Part shown: positions 22,453 to 31,939 of the stretch, in pieces
Position numbering within the stretch: position 1 is the stretch's first letter
Layout: each line of letters opens with the position of its first letter
Source of the DNA: FEN-1191 sp036490715
GTDB lineage: Bacteria > Pseudomonadota > Gammaproteobacteria > Steroidobacterales > Steroidobacteraceae
Direction of reading: 5' to 3'
Length of the DNA: 64,000 nucleotides
Assembly: GCA_036490715.1 (NCBI GenBank)
Contig: DASXDL010000042.1
Coordinates: 6,934-70,933, forward strand
The notes under the pieces: generated by a model
Seen by the model: the letters and a program-made list of their open reading frames with translations, nothing else
Databases searched by the model: none
Told to the model about the DNA's origin: nothing
Made by a program: the position numbers and the translations under genes

Positions 22453-23864
22453 ACGCGGCTGACAGCCACAGCGCCCGGGTACGCACGCCGCAGCGCCTCG
22501 CGGTGCTGGCGGCACTGCTGGTGCTGTTGGCGGCGGTGGCGGGCATCGTGCTGCCGCACCTGCGGCTGACCGCGGGCATTGGCTTGCTGAGTCTGCTGCC
22601 GGCGCTGCTGGCACTGCTCGGGCTGGTGCCGATCCTGATGCTGTTCTCGCATCTGCGCCAGGCGGTCGAGATTGCCGCGCAGGCGCAGCGCATGGCTGAA
22701 ATGCAGCGGCAGGAGACCGAGCGCAATCAGCAGGCGATCCTGCGGCTGCTGAACGAGATGACCAATCTGGCCGAGGGCGATCTGACGGTGCAGGCCACCG
22801 TGACCGAGGACATCACCGGCGCCATCGCCGACTCGGTCAATTATGCGGTCGAAGCGCTGCGCAAGCTGGTGATGACCATCAGTCAGTCGGGTATTCAGCT
22901 TGACGGCGCCGCGCGCCAGACCCAGGCGCTGGCCTCGCACCTGGCGCGCGCCAGCAGCGCCCAGTCCAAGCAGATCGGCTCGGCCACCGAGTCGATCGGC
23001 GCCATGGCGGCCTCGATCGAAGAGGTTTCAGGTAACGCCGAGCGCGGCGCCGATGTCGCGCGCCATTCGGTCGACGTGGCGCACAAGGGCGGCGACGCCG
23101 TGCGGCGCACGATCGACGGCATGAATACCATCCGCGAGACCATTCAGGAGACCAGCAAGCGCATCAAGCGCCTGGGCGAGAGCTCGCAGGAGATCGGCAA
23201 CATCATCGAGCTGATCAGCGACATCGCCGAGCAGACCAACATCCTAGCGCTCAACGCCTCGATCCAGGCCTCGATGGCGGGCGAGGCCGGTCGCGGCTTT
23301 GCGGTGGTGGCCGATGAAGTGCAGCGCCTGGCCGAGCGTGCCGCCAACGCCACCAAGCAGATCGAGGTGCTGGTGCGCACGATTCAGACCGATACCAACG
23401 AGGCGGTGGTATCGATGGAGCGCAGCACCACCGACGTGGTCGGCGGCGCCTTGCTGGCGGAAAACGCCGGCGCCGCGCTGCAGGAGATCGAGCAGGTATC
23501 CAACCAGATTGCGAGCCTGGTGCAGAACATTTCCGCCAGCGCGCGCAGTCAGTCGACCGCGTCGCAGAACATGGCGCGCAACATGCAGGTGCTGCGTGAG
23601 ATCAGCGCGCAGTCGGCCGATTCAACCAGCGCCACCTCGCACGCGATCGCCAAGCTGGCCGATCTGTCGGCCTCGCTGCGCAAGTCGATCACCGGCTTCC
23701 GTCTGCCGGGCAGCACCGAGCTGAGTGGCCGGCACCGCGCATTGCCGGACGCGGCCGCGACCGCGCCGCCAGCCAGGCCGACCGTGTCGGCACCGCCGCA
23801 GGCGGCGCCCAGCAGCGCGGCACCTTATCCAACGTCCAAGGTCAAGGTACTCGGCGGGTCCTGA
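22449..23864 (+). CDS. pilJ: PilJ-type methyl-accepting chemotaxis protein lacking a periplasmic sensor domain
   Basis: The 471-residue receptor starts at GTG 22449, overlapping the pilI stop. Two hydrophobic segments (about residues 14-36 and 39-66) are almost adjacent, leaving only a few residues outside. A HAMP-like region (NEMTNLAEGDLTVQATVTEDITGAI) and a long coiled-coil signalling domain follow, with the hairpin tip EQTNILALNASIQASMAGEAG and GFAVVADEVQRLAERAA. It ends in a Pro/Ala-rich tail and KVKVLGGS. Pseudomonas PilJ (682 aa) has a large periplasmic ligand domain that is absent here. Confidence 0.93.
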   Translation: MNAADSHSARVRTPQRLAVLAALLVLLAAVAGIVLPHLRLTAGIGLLSLLPALLALLGLVPILMLFSHLRQAVEIAAQAQRMAEMQRQETERNQQAILRLLNEMTNLAEGDLTVQATVTEDITGAIADSVNYAVEALRKLVMTISQSGIQLDGAARQTQALASHLARASSAQSKQIGSATESIGAMAASIEEVSGNAERGADVARHSVDVAHKGGDAVRRTIDGMNTIRETIQETSKRIKRLGESSQEIGNIIELISDIAEQTNILALNASIQASMAGEAGRGFAVVADEVQRLAERAANATKQIEVLVRTIQTDTNEAVVSMERSTTDVVGGALLAENAGAALQEIEQVSNQIASLVQNISASARSQSTASQNMARNMQVLREISAQSADSTSATSHAIAKLADLSASLRKSITGFRLPGSTELSGRHRALPDAAATAPPARPTVSAPPQAAPSSAAPYPTSKVKVLGGS

Positions 23865-23897
23865 ACGATCCGCGCGGGAGTGGGATGATTCATCGGC

Positions 23898-26800
23898 ATG
23901 ACTGAGCTGGCCACGCAAACCCTGCATACGGTCGCGCGCGAGATTAGCGCCGCACTGACCGACGGGCGAGGCGCGCTCGAGGCGCATGTCGAGCAGCCGG
24001 GCAACATGGAGCTGCTGGAGCGCTGCCGCAACGACCTGCACCAGGTGCAGGGCGTGCTGCGCCTGCTGGAGATCTACGGTGCGGCGCTGCTGGCCGAGGA
24101 GATGGAGCACGTCACGCGCTACCTGATCAACCTCGGTACCGAACGCAAAAACCAGGACGAGGCGCTCGACGCGCTGATGCGCTCGATGGTGCAGCTGCCT
24201 GGCTACCTGGAGCGGGTGCTGGCCGGCGGCCGCGACCTGGCGCTGGTGCTGCTGCCGCTGCTGAACGATCTGCGCGCGGTGCGCGGCAGTGCGCTGCTGT
24301 CCGAAGGCACGCTGCTGCTGCTGAACCTGAAGTCGGATCGGCAGGCACAGCCGGCCGCGCCGACGCCGGGCGAGCCGCCGCTGTCGGTCGGACAGTGGGC
24401 GCGACGGCTGCGGGCCCGATTCCAGACCGGGCTGATCGGCTGGATCCGCGGCGAGCGTCCGGAACAGAATCTGGAGATCATGGCTGCGGTGGCCACGCGC
24501 CTCGAGCAGGTCGCTTCGACCCAGCCGGTGTTCCAGCTGTGGTGGGTGGTCGGCGCGGTGATCGAGGCGCTGCGCGAGAACGGCGTCGACGGCAGCATTT
24601 CGGTCAAGCGGCTGCTGGGTCTGGCGGATCGCGAGATGCGGCGGCTGTTCGAGCATGGCGAGGCGCGCTACGCGCAGCATGCGCCGGTCGAGCTGCTCAA
24701 TAACCTGCTGTATTACATTGCACGCGCCAACAGCGGCGGCCCGCGGGTGGCGGCGGTGCGCGCCTCATTCCGCCTCAACGAGCTGCTGCCGGTCGATGAG
24801 TCGATCGAGCAGGAGCGCGAGAACCTGTCGGCGCCCTCGATCAAGCTGATGCATACCGTGGCTGCGGCGATCCGCGAGGATCTGGCCAAGGTCAAGGACG
24901 TGATGGACATTTACGTGCGGCGCGGCGGCGGCCAGACCGAAGAGCTGGTGCCGCAGGTGGCGCTGCTCAAGAAGATCGGCGACACGCTCGGCGTACTGGG
25001 CCTGGGTGGCCTGCGCGGGCGCGTGCAGGAAGCCACGGCCCGCCTCGAGAGCATCATCGCCGGCACCGAGACCGGCGGCGAGTCGGCACTGGTGCAGGTC
25101 GCGGCCGGGCTGATCAAGGTCGAGGATCACCTGGATGACGATCTGGTCGGGCTGATCCTGCCGCGCGACAAGAGTGCGGCCGGCGATGGCGCTTCGGCCG
25201 ATCAGGATTTCCAGCAGGTCCAGGGCGCGGTGCTGCGCGAATGCGTGGTCAATCTGGCCCGCATCAAGGAGTACGTGGCGCAAAATGTCAGCGGCACACT
25301 TGATGCCGCCGGCTTCGACAACTGGCCGGAGCTGATGCGGGGCATCAATGCCGGGCTGCTGATGCTCGGCAAGTCGCGTGCGGTCGAGATCGTCGAGGAG
25401 GTCACCGCGCACCTGAAGCGCGTGATGCAACCGGGCGGCACCAGTCTGTCGCCGGAATACCTCGACCGTCTGGCCGACGCCATCGTCAGTGTCGAGTACT
25501 ACATCGAGACGCTGCAGGCCGGTCGCAGCGATCCGTGGTACATGCTCGACAATGCGCGCACCTGCCTGGACACGCTCAAGAAGGCGCCGGAGCGCGTACT
25601 GCCGACGGTGACGCCGGCGGCCACGACCGGCAGTTACGCCAAGACGCAGCTGATTGATCGGCCACCGCCCGGCGACACCACCGACATCCGCCTGCTCGAG
25701 CTGCCGCCGGCCGCCCCGCCGAGCGAGCCACCGGTACTGGCGGCCGCCAGCGCGCCGGCGGCCCATGCCGAGACGCTGCCGGACCCGGACCTGATCCAGC
25801 TGTTCGTCGAGGAAGCCAAAGAGGAGCTGGAGAAGATCCAGCAGCAGTTCCCGATCTGGGACCGCAATCCGCTCGAGAGCGACGCGGTGCTGATCGTGCG
25901 GCGCTCGTTTCATACCCTCAAGGGCAGCGGCCGCATGGTCAATGCGCGCGCCATCAGCGAGTTTGCCTGGGCGATCGAGAACCTACTGAACCGCATCCTG
26001 GATGGAACGCTGCAGCGCTCCCCGGCGGTGTTGCAGACGCTGCGCGCGGCGGTGGGCGCGCTGCCGCAGCTGGTATCGGAACTCGAATCGGGCACCCAGG
26101 CGCGCACCGACCTGAGTGCGCTGGCGGCGCGCGCGCATGCGATCGCCAGCGGGCGCGAGGATGCCGTGGCCGCAACGCTCGAGATACCGGCCGCGCCGCC
26201 ACCGCCGCCCGTCAGCGCGCCGGATGCGACGCCGGCCAGAGCTTTGCATGTGCCGCCATTGCCGCCGAGCGCGCCGCCGGCGGCGCTGAGCAGCAGTGCA
26301 TACGCGTTCGCCGAGCCGCCGTCCGAGCCGGACACGGCGCTGCGCGAGATCTATGCCCGCGAGACCGCCAGCCATGTCGGCACCGTGCGTGCCTGGGTGG
26401 CGCGCGAGCGCCGCGTCGGCGGCCCGCATGTGCTGCCCGAAGAGGTCTACCGCGCCTGCCATACGCTGGTGGGCAGCTCCACCATGGCCGAGGCGCGCCA
26501 CGGCATCCGTCTGGCCGATCCGATGAACCACTGGCTGCGCAAGTCGTTCGACAGCGGTGTGGGTCTGGACGATTCCGATCTGCTGCTGCTCGGTGACTGC
26601 ATGACGGCGATGGAGGCGGTCGCCGGCCATCTCGATGAGGGCACCGGTTTCTTCGTCGTGCACGACACGCTGCGCGGGCGTATCGCCCGCGCCGAACTGG
26701 ACCTGGATCGGCGCATCGCCGAAGCCACCGAGCTCGCCGGGCGCAGCAGCGTCAGCCTGTCGATGCCGGCGCTGCGGGAAGAAGCCGCAGCCAGCGCCGC

Positions 26801-29690
26801 GGCCGAGCCGATTGCCGCGGCAGCGAGGTCGCAGCCGCCGACGCCACCGGAGCCGCAGCCCGCGCCACCGCCGCCGGCGCTCGCCGCGTCGACGCCGGCC
26901 GGACCGGCCGATTTTGATCCTGAGATTGCATCGATCTTCAGCGATGAGGCGGTCGAGTTGCTGGAGGCCGCCGAGTCGGCCCTGGCGGCCTGGAATGCCG
27001 CGCCCGAGGACAGCGAACAGGTGGCGGCGCTGCGACGGCCGCTGCACACCCTCAAGGGCGGCGCGCGCATGGCAGGCATCGACGCCATGGGCGAGCTGGC
27101 GCACGAACTGGAGACCCTGATCAGTCGCATCGAGCTCGGGGTCGCCAGCGCCGATGAGCGCGCTCGCGCCGTGGCGCAGGAAGCCCTGGACGAGCTGGCC
27201 CGGATGCGCGAGGCGGCCGCTTCAGGTCGCGCCGCCCCACGCGTCGCCGACCTGATCGGACGCATTCAGAGTGTGGCCGGAGCCGAGAGCGTGGCCGCCG
27301 CGCCGGCATCCGATGCGATCCTGGAGCAACTGCTCGGGCCCGAGACGCCGCCGGCGAGCGGCCCGGACGCCGCCGCCATTGCGCCCGAAACCGTAACAGT
27401 GGAGGCGTTGGCCCTACCGCAGATCGAGCCCGACAGCGTCGCACCAGCACCGGCAACTGCACCTGAGTCCGAGGCCGAGCTGGCGTTGACGGCCGAGCAT
27501 CAGGCCACGGCTGAATACGAGATCCTGCCGTCGACGTTCGCTCCGCCGGAGGAGTTCACATCGGCCCCTACCGCTGCGGACATATTCGGATCGGCGCCGT
27601 CGTTGCTGGCGGCGCCGGCGTCGCCGGCGTCGCTCGACCTGGTCGAGCCGACCATCGTACTGGCGCGTACCGACGTGGTGCCGGCGCTGCCAGAGCTCGC
27701 CACCGCGCCGCCGCCGCCCGCTGCCGTGCTCGACACGCCGCCGCCCGCGTCCACCCCGGCGCCCGTCGCTGCCAGTGCCGCCGAGCCGGCCGCACCGGCC
27801 GTGGCGCCCGCGCCGCTGCCCCCGGGGCGTGAACCGGTGGTCGCGGCCGACCGCATCGACATGGCGCGTGTCAGCGCCGAACTGCTCGATCAGCTGCTCA
27901 ACAATGCCGGTGAGGTCAGCATCTCGCGCGCGCGCCTGGAGCAGCAGCTCGGATCGATTGAATTCAACCTCGGCGAGCTGTCGCGCACCGTCACCCGACT
28001 GAAGGAGCAGCTGCGCAAGCTCGAAATGGAGACCGAGGCACAGATCCTGCACCGCCACGAGGGCGACGCCGGCCACCGTCAGGACTTCGATCCACTGGAA
28101 CTTGATCGCTATTCATCGATTCAGCAGTTCTCGCGCGCGCTGGCCGAGTCGGCCAGCGACGTCGCCAGCATCCAGGGCCTGCTGGAGAATCTGATGGCGG
28201 AGGCGCAGAACCTGCTGCAGCAGCAGTCGCGCACCGTCACCGAACTGCAAAATGGTCTGATGCGCACGCGCATGGTGTCGCTGCAGCGGCACGTGCAGCG
28301 CCTGGCGCGCATCGTGCGCCAGGCCGCCAGCGATACCGGTAAACGCGCCGAGCTGGTGGTCGAGGGCGCCTCGGGCGAGCTCGATCGACAGGTGCTCGAG
28401 CGCATGCTGCCACCGTTCGAACACATGCTCAGAAACGCCGTGGTGCACGGCATCGAATCGCCGGCCGAGCGGCTGGCCGCCGGCAAGGATGAAACCGGGC
28501 ATATTCACTTAAGCCTGCAGCGCGAAGGCTCGGAAGTCATCGTGCAGGTACGCGACGACGGCTCGGGCATGAACCTCGCCGCGATTCGCGCCAAGGGTGT
28601 GGAGCTGGGACTGATCCGGCCGGACCAGGCGCTGTCTGATGACGATGTGATGCAGCTGGTACTCGAGCCGGGATTCTCCACCGCCAGCTCGGTGACGCAG
28701 CAGGCCGGGCGCGGCGTCGGCATGGACGTGGTCGCGGTCGAAGTGAAGAAGCTCGGTGGCGCGCTGCACATGGAGACCGAACCGGGCCGCGGCACGCACT
28801 TCACCATCCGTCTGCCATTCACGCTGGCGATCAGCCATGCGCTGGTGGTGCGCACCGGCGATGAGTATTACGCACTGCCACTGCCCACGGTCGAAGGCGT
28901 GGTGCGCCTGACGCGCGATGAGGTGACCACGCACCTGCGCGCCGACGGGCCGAGCTTCAATCACGGCGGACAGAAGTACCGGCTGCAGCCGCTGGCACTG
29001 TACGTGGGCATCGAGGCCACGCCGCTGCCGGAACAGGATGTGACCATTCCGGTGGTGCTGGTGCGCGCCGGTGAGCACTCCACCGGACTGGTGGCCGAGG
29101 AACTGATCGGCAGCCGCGAGATCGTCGTCAAGCCGGTCGGTCCGCAGATCTCGGGTATCCGCGGCATATCCGGCGCGACCATTCTGGGTGACGGACGCAT
29201 CGTGGTCATCCTCGACATCGGCGCCCTGGTGCGCGCCGAATGGCGCGGCCGGCCGGCGCCGACCGTGACCCGCGATCGCACCGACCGCCGCACCTTCGCG
29301 CTGGTGGTGGACGACTCGATCACGGTGCGGCGCGTGACCCAGCGACTGCTGGAACGCAACGGCATGCGGGTGATGACCGCCCGCGACGGCATGGACGCCG
29401 TCACGGTACTGGCCGAGAACGTGCCGGACATCATCCTGCTCGACATCGAGATGCCGCGCATGGACGGCTACGAAGTGGCCGCGCACGTGCGCAACGATCC
29501 GCGTCTGAAGGACGTGCCGATCATCATGATTACCTCGCGCGTGGGCGAGAAGCACCGCGCGCGCGCGATCGAGCTCGGAGTCAACGACTATCTGGGCAAG
29601 CCGTACCAGGAGAGCCAGCTGATCGATGCGATTACGCCGCTGGTGGCGCAGCGGCGCGCACGCTCACGGATCTCGGGCGCGCTTCGATGA
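23898..29690 (+). CDS. chpA: ChpA-type hybrid chemotaxis histidine kinase
   Basis: The 1930-residue kinase controls type IV pili. Its N-terminal approximately 600 residues resemble the FimL-like/Xpt part of ChpA, with no canonical phosphohistidine. Three Hpt domains follow, with His672 (FHTLKGSGR), His855 (CHTLVGSST) and His1050 (LHTLKGGAR), separated by Pro/Ala linkers. Dimerisation and HATPase domains span about 1310-1640 (Asn1513 in the N box, DDGSGMN, GRGVGMDVV). A CheW-like domain covers about 1645-1780, and a receiver has Asp1849 in ILLDIEMPRMDGYE. Pseudomonas ChpA is about 2470 aa, so this version is shorter. Confidence 0.95.
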   Translation: MTELATQTLHTVAREISAALTDGRGALEAHVEQPGNMELLERCRNDLHQVQGVLRLLEIYGAALLAEEMEHVTRYLINLGTERKNQDEALDALMRSMVQLPGYLERVLAGGRDLALVLLPLLNDLRAVRGSALLSEGTLLLLNLKSDRQAQPAAPTPGEPPLSVGQWARRLRARFQTGLIGWIRGERPEQNLEIMAAVATRLEQVASTQPVFQLWWVVGAVIEALRENGVDGSISVKRLLGLADREMRRLFEHGEARYAQHAPVELLNNLLYYIARANSGGPRVAAVRASFRLNELLPVDESIEQERENLSAPSIKLMHTVAAAIREDLAKVKDVMDIYVRRGGGQTEELVPQVALLKKIGDTLGVLGLGGLRGRVQEATARLESIIAGTETGGESALVQVAAGLIKVEDHLDDDLVGLILPRDKSAAGDGASADQDFQQVQGAVLRECVVNLARIKEYVAQNVSGTLDAAGFDNWPELMRGINAGLLMLGKSRAVEIVEEVTAHLKRVMQPGGTSLSPEYLDRLADAIVSVEYYIETLQAGRSDPWYMLDNARTCLDTLKKAPERVLPTVTPAATTGSYAKTQLIDRPPPGDTTDIRLLELPPAAPPSEPPVLAAASAPAAHAETLPDPDLIQLFVEEAKEELEKIQQQFPIWDRNPLESDAVLIVRRSFHTLKGSGRMVNARAISEFAWAIENLLNRILDGTLQRSPAVLQTLRAAVGALPQLVSELESGTQARTDLSALAARAHAIASGREDAVAATLEIPAAPPPPPVSAPDATPARALHVPPLPPSAPPAALSSSAYAFAEPPSEPDTALREIYARETASHVGTVRAWVARERRVGGPHVLPEEVYRACHTLVGSSTMAEARHGIRLADPMNHWLRKSFDSGVGLDDSDLLLLGDCMTAMEAVAGHLDEGTGFFVVHDTLRGRIARAELDLDRRIAEATELAGRSSVSLSMPALREEAAASAAAEPIAAAARSQPPTPPEPQPAPPPPALAASTPAGPADFDPEIASIFSDEAVELLEAAESALAAWNAAPEDSEQVAALRRPLHTLKGGARMAGIDAMGELAHELETLISRIELGVASADERARAVAQEALDELARMREAAASGRAAPRVADLIGRIQSVAGAESVAAAPASDAILEQLLGPETPPASGPDAAAIAPETVTVEALALPQIEPDSVAPAPATAPESEAELALTAEHQATAEYEILPSTFAPPEEFTSAPTAADIFGSAPSLLAAPASPASLDLVEPTIVLARTDVVPALPELATAPPPPAAVLDTPPPASTPAPVAASAAEPAAPAVAPAPLPPGREPVVAADRIDMARVSAELLDQLLNNAGEVSISRARLEQQLGSIEFNLGELSRTVTRLKEQLRKLEMETEAQILHRHEGDAGHRQDFDPLELDRYSSIQQFSRALAESASDVASIQGLLENLMAEAQNLLQQQSRTVTELQNGLMRTRMVSLQRHVQRLARIVRQAASDTGKRAELVVEGASGELDRQVLERMLPPFEHMLRNAVVHGIESPAERLAAGKDETGHIHLSLQREGSEVIVQVRDDGSGMNLAAIRAKGVELGLIRPDQALSDDDVMQLVLEPGFSTASSVTQQAGRGVGMDVVAVEVKKLGGALHMETEPGRGTHFTIRLPFTLAISHALVVRTGDEYYALPLPTVEGVVRLTRDEVTTHLRADGPSFNHGGQKYRLQPLALYVGIEATPLPEQDVTIPVVLVRAGEHSTGLVAEELIGSREIVVKPVGPQISGIRGISGATILGDGRIVVILDIGALVRAEWRGRPAPTVTRDRTDRRTFALVVDDSITVRRVTQRLLERNGMRVMTARDGMDAVTVLAENVPDIILLDIEMPRMDGYEVAAHVRNDPRLKDVPIIMITSRVGEKHRARAIELGVNDYLGKPYQESQLIDAITPLVAQRRARSRISGALR

Positions 29691-30175
29691 CCGAGCGCAT
29701 CGCCGAGGTCTACAGCCTGCTAATCCCGTTGGCGGACTCCAGGCTGCTGGTGCCGCGTGCCTGCGTGGCCGAGGTGATCGGCTTTCAGTCACCGGCGCCG
29801 ATGGACAACGCCCCGCCCTGGTATATGGGCCTGGTGAACTGGAATGCGCGCATGTTGCCGCTGGTGTCGTTCGAGGGTTGCAGCGGGATGCCGATTCCGG
29901 CGGCCAACAACCGCTCACGTATCGTGGTATTCCACGCGCTGACCGGGCGGGCGGAGTCGGGCTACATCGCCATTGTCTCGCAGGGCTTTCCGCAGCTGGT
30001 GCGCGTCAGCAACGACGTGGTGCGGCCGGACAACTCGCGCAGCTTTTCCGAGCGCGTGCCGGTGCTGTGCCAGGTGCGCATGCTGAACGAGACCCCGATG
30101 GTGCCGGACCTGGAGCGCCTCGAAGCGATGATCGCCGACGAGACTTCGGTTATGCCGGAGCGCGATGCCGGCTAG
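29687..30175 (+). CDS. chpC: CheW-like protein (ChpC-type)
   Basis: The 162-residue CheW-domain protein starts at an ATG overlapping the chpA stop (ATGA). It has RACVAEVIGF, WYMGLVNWNARMLPLVSFE (the GxxxWxGxxLPL-type core) and SRIVVFHAL. It lies where Pseudomonas has chpC after chpB, but chpB is absent here. It could be a second coupling protein linking ChpA to other receptors. It ends the chemosensory operon. Confidence 0.88.
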   Translation: MTERIAEVYSLLIPLADSRLLVPRACVAEVIGFQSPAPMDNAPPWYMGLVNWNARMLPLVSFEGCSGMPIPAANNRSRIVVFHALTGRAESGYIAIVSQGFPQLVRVSNDVVRPDNSRSFSERVPVLCQVRMLNETPMVPDLERLEAMIADETSVMPERDAG

Positions 30176-30193
30176 GCGAGTGGCGCGCAGGCG

Positions 30194-30619
30194 ATGCCAT
30201 TCACAATCAAGCGAATCTATGAGCCGGCACAAGCCGGCGACGGTCGCCGCGTGCTGGTGGACCGCCTGTGGCCGCGCGGCGTCAGCAAGTCGAAAGCACG
30301 GCTAACCGCCTGGATGAAGCAGGTCGCGCCGAGCAGCGCGCTGCGGATCTGGTTTGGTCACAAGCCGCAGCGCTTCGCCAATTTCGCCCGGCGCTACCGG
30401 CGTGAGCTGGCCGGCAATGCGGCCGTGGCTGAGCTGCGGCGGCTCGGCCGGGGCGCGCGGGTGACACTGCTGTACGGGGCGCGCGATCCGAAGATCAATC
30501 ACGCTCGGGTGCTGCAGTCGGTGCTGCAATCGCGGCTCAGCGTGCCAGCGCGAAGCTCCACGCGATCGCGATCGACGCCCAGGCGGCGAGCCCCAAGGCC
30601 CACTGCGGCGCGCGACTGA
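30194..30619 (+). CDS. DUF488 family protein (YeaO-like)
   Basis: The 141-residue protein begins FTIKRIYEPAQAGDGRR and has VLVDRLWPRGVSKSKA, IWFGHKPQRFANFARRYRREL and VTLLYGARDPKINHA, all DUF488/YeaO hallmarks. Its function is unknown. The conserved domain ends near residue 114; the remaining Arg/Ser/Pro/Thr-rich tail coincides with the stretch that overlaps the end of the rhomboid gene on the other strand, so it looks like a read-on extension. Confidence 0.85.
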   Translation: MPFTIKRIYEPAQAGDGRRVLVDRLWPRGVSKSKARLTAWMKQVAPSSALRIWFGHKPQRFANFARRYRRELAGNAAVAELRRLGRGARVTLLYGARDPKINHARVLQSVLQSRLSVPARSSTRSRSTPRRRAPRPTAARD

Positions 30620-31460
30620 GCCAGACGCGCAGCGGCGGCTGCGCGGCCGCCACCCCGAGCAGACCGCCGACCAGAAAGCCCAGTGCGTGCGCGACGATGT
30701 CGACCTGCAGCACTGGCGCGGCCTCGCCGGCGGTAATATCGCCGGCATCACCGCCGGTGCCGAACCATCCCAGCAGCACCACACCGCCGACCAGCGGTGC
30801 CCAGCGTAGCGCCCAGCGCTGCTGGGTCCAGCTACGGCGCTGACGCCAGGCGTGGGCCGCCAGCAGACCCAGTGCGGTGAACACCGCGGTCGAGGCGCCG
30901 ACCGAGACATGCGCGGCCGGACCGAGCAGCGCCTCAATCAAATTAGCAATGGCAGCCCCCGACACGATCAGCAGCCAGCTGCTACCGGCGCCGATCTGCG
31001 CCGCGGCCAGATAGCAGAACCAAATCCCGGCGGCCAGATTGGCGATCAGGTGCGCGCCGTCCAGATGCAGCGTCAGCGCGGTCCAGGCGCGCCACAACTG
31101 ACCCTGCTGCACTCGCAGGTCGTCGAGCGCGCCGCGATCGAAGGCGTCCAGGCGCCAAAGCCCATTGGACACGGCCAGCCCGATCGCCACCAGCGTCAGC
31201 GCGTACAGCGCGCAGCCGACCCAGGCATTGGGCAGCGGCGGCGGTGGCCGCGGTGGCGGCGGCAGCGGCCGGCGCTCAATTTCATAGTGGCGCAGTTCCG
31301 AGCGCGCGCGCAGGGCCTCGGCCGGCTCGACCAGCAGCGTGTAGTCGAAGCCGTCGTAGAGAATGGTGCTGGGGATATCCAGCGCCAGCAGCACCAGCGC
31401 GCGCTCATCGCAGGCCCGGCGCTCGGGCGAGCGGAATACTTCGATGGACGAAGTCGACAT
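30537..31460 (-). CDS. Rhomboid-family intramembrane serine protease
   Basis: This 307-residue protein has a soluble N-terminal domain (about 1-75), a Pro/Arg linker and six or seven membrane segments. The rhomboid core contains HLDGAHLIANL, the serine motif VSVGASTAVFTALG and the catalytic histidine region VDIVAHALGFLVGGLLG. Rhomboids cleave membrane proteins within the bilayer; substrates are unknown. ATG 31460 is preferred to a TTG at 31478. The 3' end overlaps the DUF488 gene by 83 nt, tail to tail. Confidence 0.87.
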   Translation of the reverse strand: MSTSSIEVFRSPERRACDERALVLLALDIPSTILYDGFDYTLLVEPAEALRARSELRHYEIERRPLPPPPRPPPPLPNAWVGCALYALTLVAIGLAVSNGLWRLDAFDRGALDDLRVQQGQLWRAWTALTLHLDGAHLIANLAAGIWFCYLAAAQIGAGSSWLLIVSGAAIANLIEALLGPAAHVSVGASTAVFTALGLLAAHAWRQRRSWTQQRWALRWAPLVGGVVLLGWFGTGGDAGDITAGEAAPVLQVDIVAHALGFLVGGLLGVAAAQPPLRVWLSRAPQWALGLAAWASIAIAWSFALAR

Positions 31461-31477
31461 GCTGCTAGCATGCACCA

Positions 31478-31921
31478 ATGCTGAAACTGGATCAGGCTTC
31501 GACCATCGTCGATGGGGCGTTGTCGCACGGGCAGCGCTCCGCCTTCAAGCCGCTGTGCGCGGTGGTGCTCGACGCCGGCGGCCACGTGCTGGCGCTCAAG
31601 CGCGATGAGCGGGCATCGCTGTACCGACCGCAGATCGCGACCGCCAAGGCATCCGGCTGTCTCGGTCTGGGCTTTGGCGGGCGCGATATCGTGCAGCGCG
31701 CGCAGGGCAATCCGGCGTTCTACGCCGCGCTGGCCGGCATCCTGCCGAGCGGGCTGGTGCCGGTCGCGGGCGGTGTGCTGATTCGCGATGCCCAGGGCGA
31801 GCTGCTCGGCGCGGTCGGAGTCACCGGCGACACCTCGGACAATGACGAGGCCTGCGCGCTGGCCGGCATCCGGGCGGCCGGACTGGTCGCTGATACCGGC
31901 GCGCCGGCTGCCAAGGCCTGA
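31478..31921 (+). CDS. GlcG/HbpS family protein
   Basis: The 147-residue protein has CAVVLDAGGHVLALKRDE, TAKASGCLGLGFGGRDI and the C-terminal GGVLIRDAQGELLGAVGVTG...NDEACALAGI. These are the conserved features of the GlcG/HbpS fold, found in heme-binding sensors and in proteins of unclear function. It has no signal peptide. It is divergent from the rhomboid gene (17-nt gap) and convergent with rsmE. Confidence 0.85.
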   Translation: MLKLDQASTIVDGALSHGQRSAFKPLCAVVLDAGGHVLALKRDERASLYRPQIATAKASGCLGLGFGGRDIVQRAQGNPAFYAALAGILPSGLVPVAGGVLIRDAQGELLGAVGVTGDTSDNDEACALAGIRAAGLVADTGAPAAKA

Positions 31922-31939
31922 TCGGCCGGCAGCGATAAG

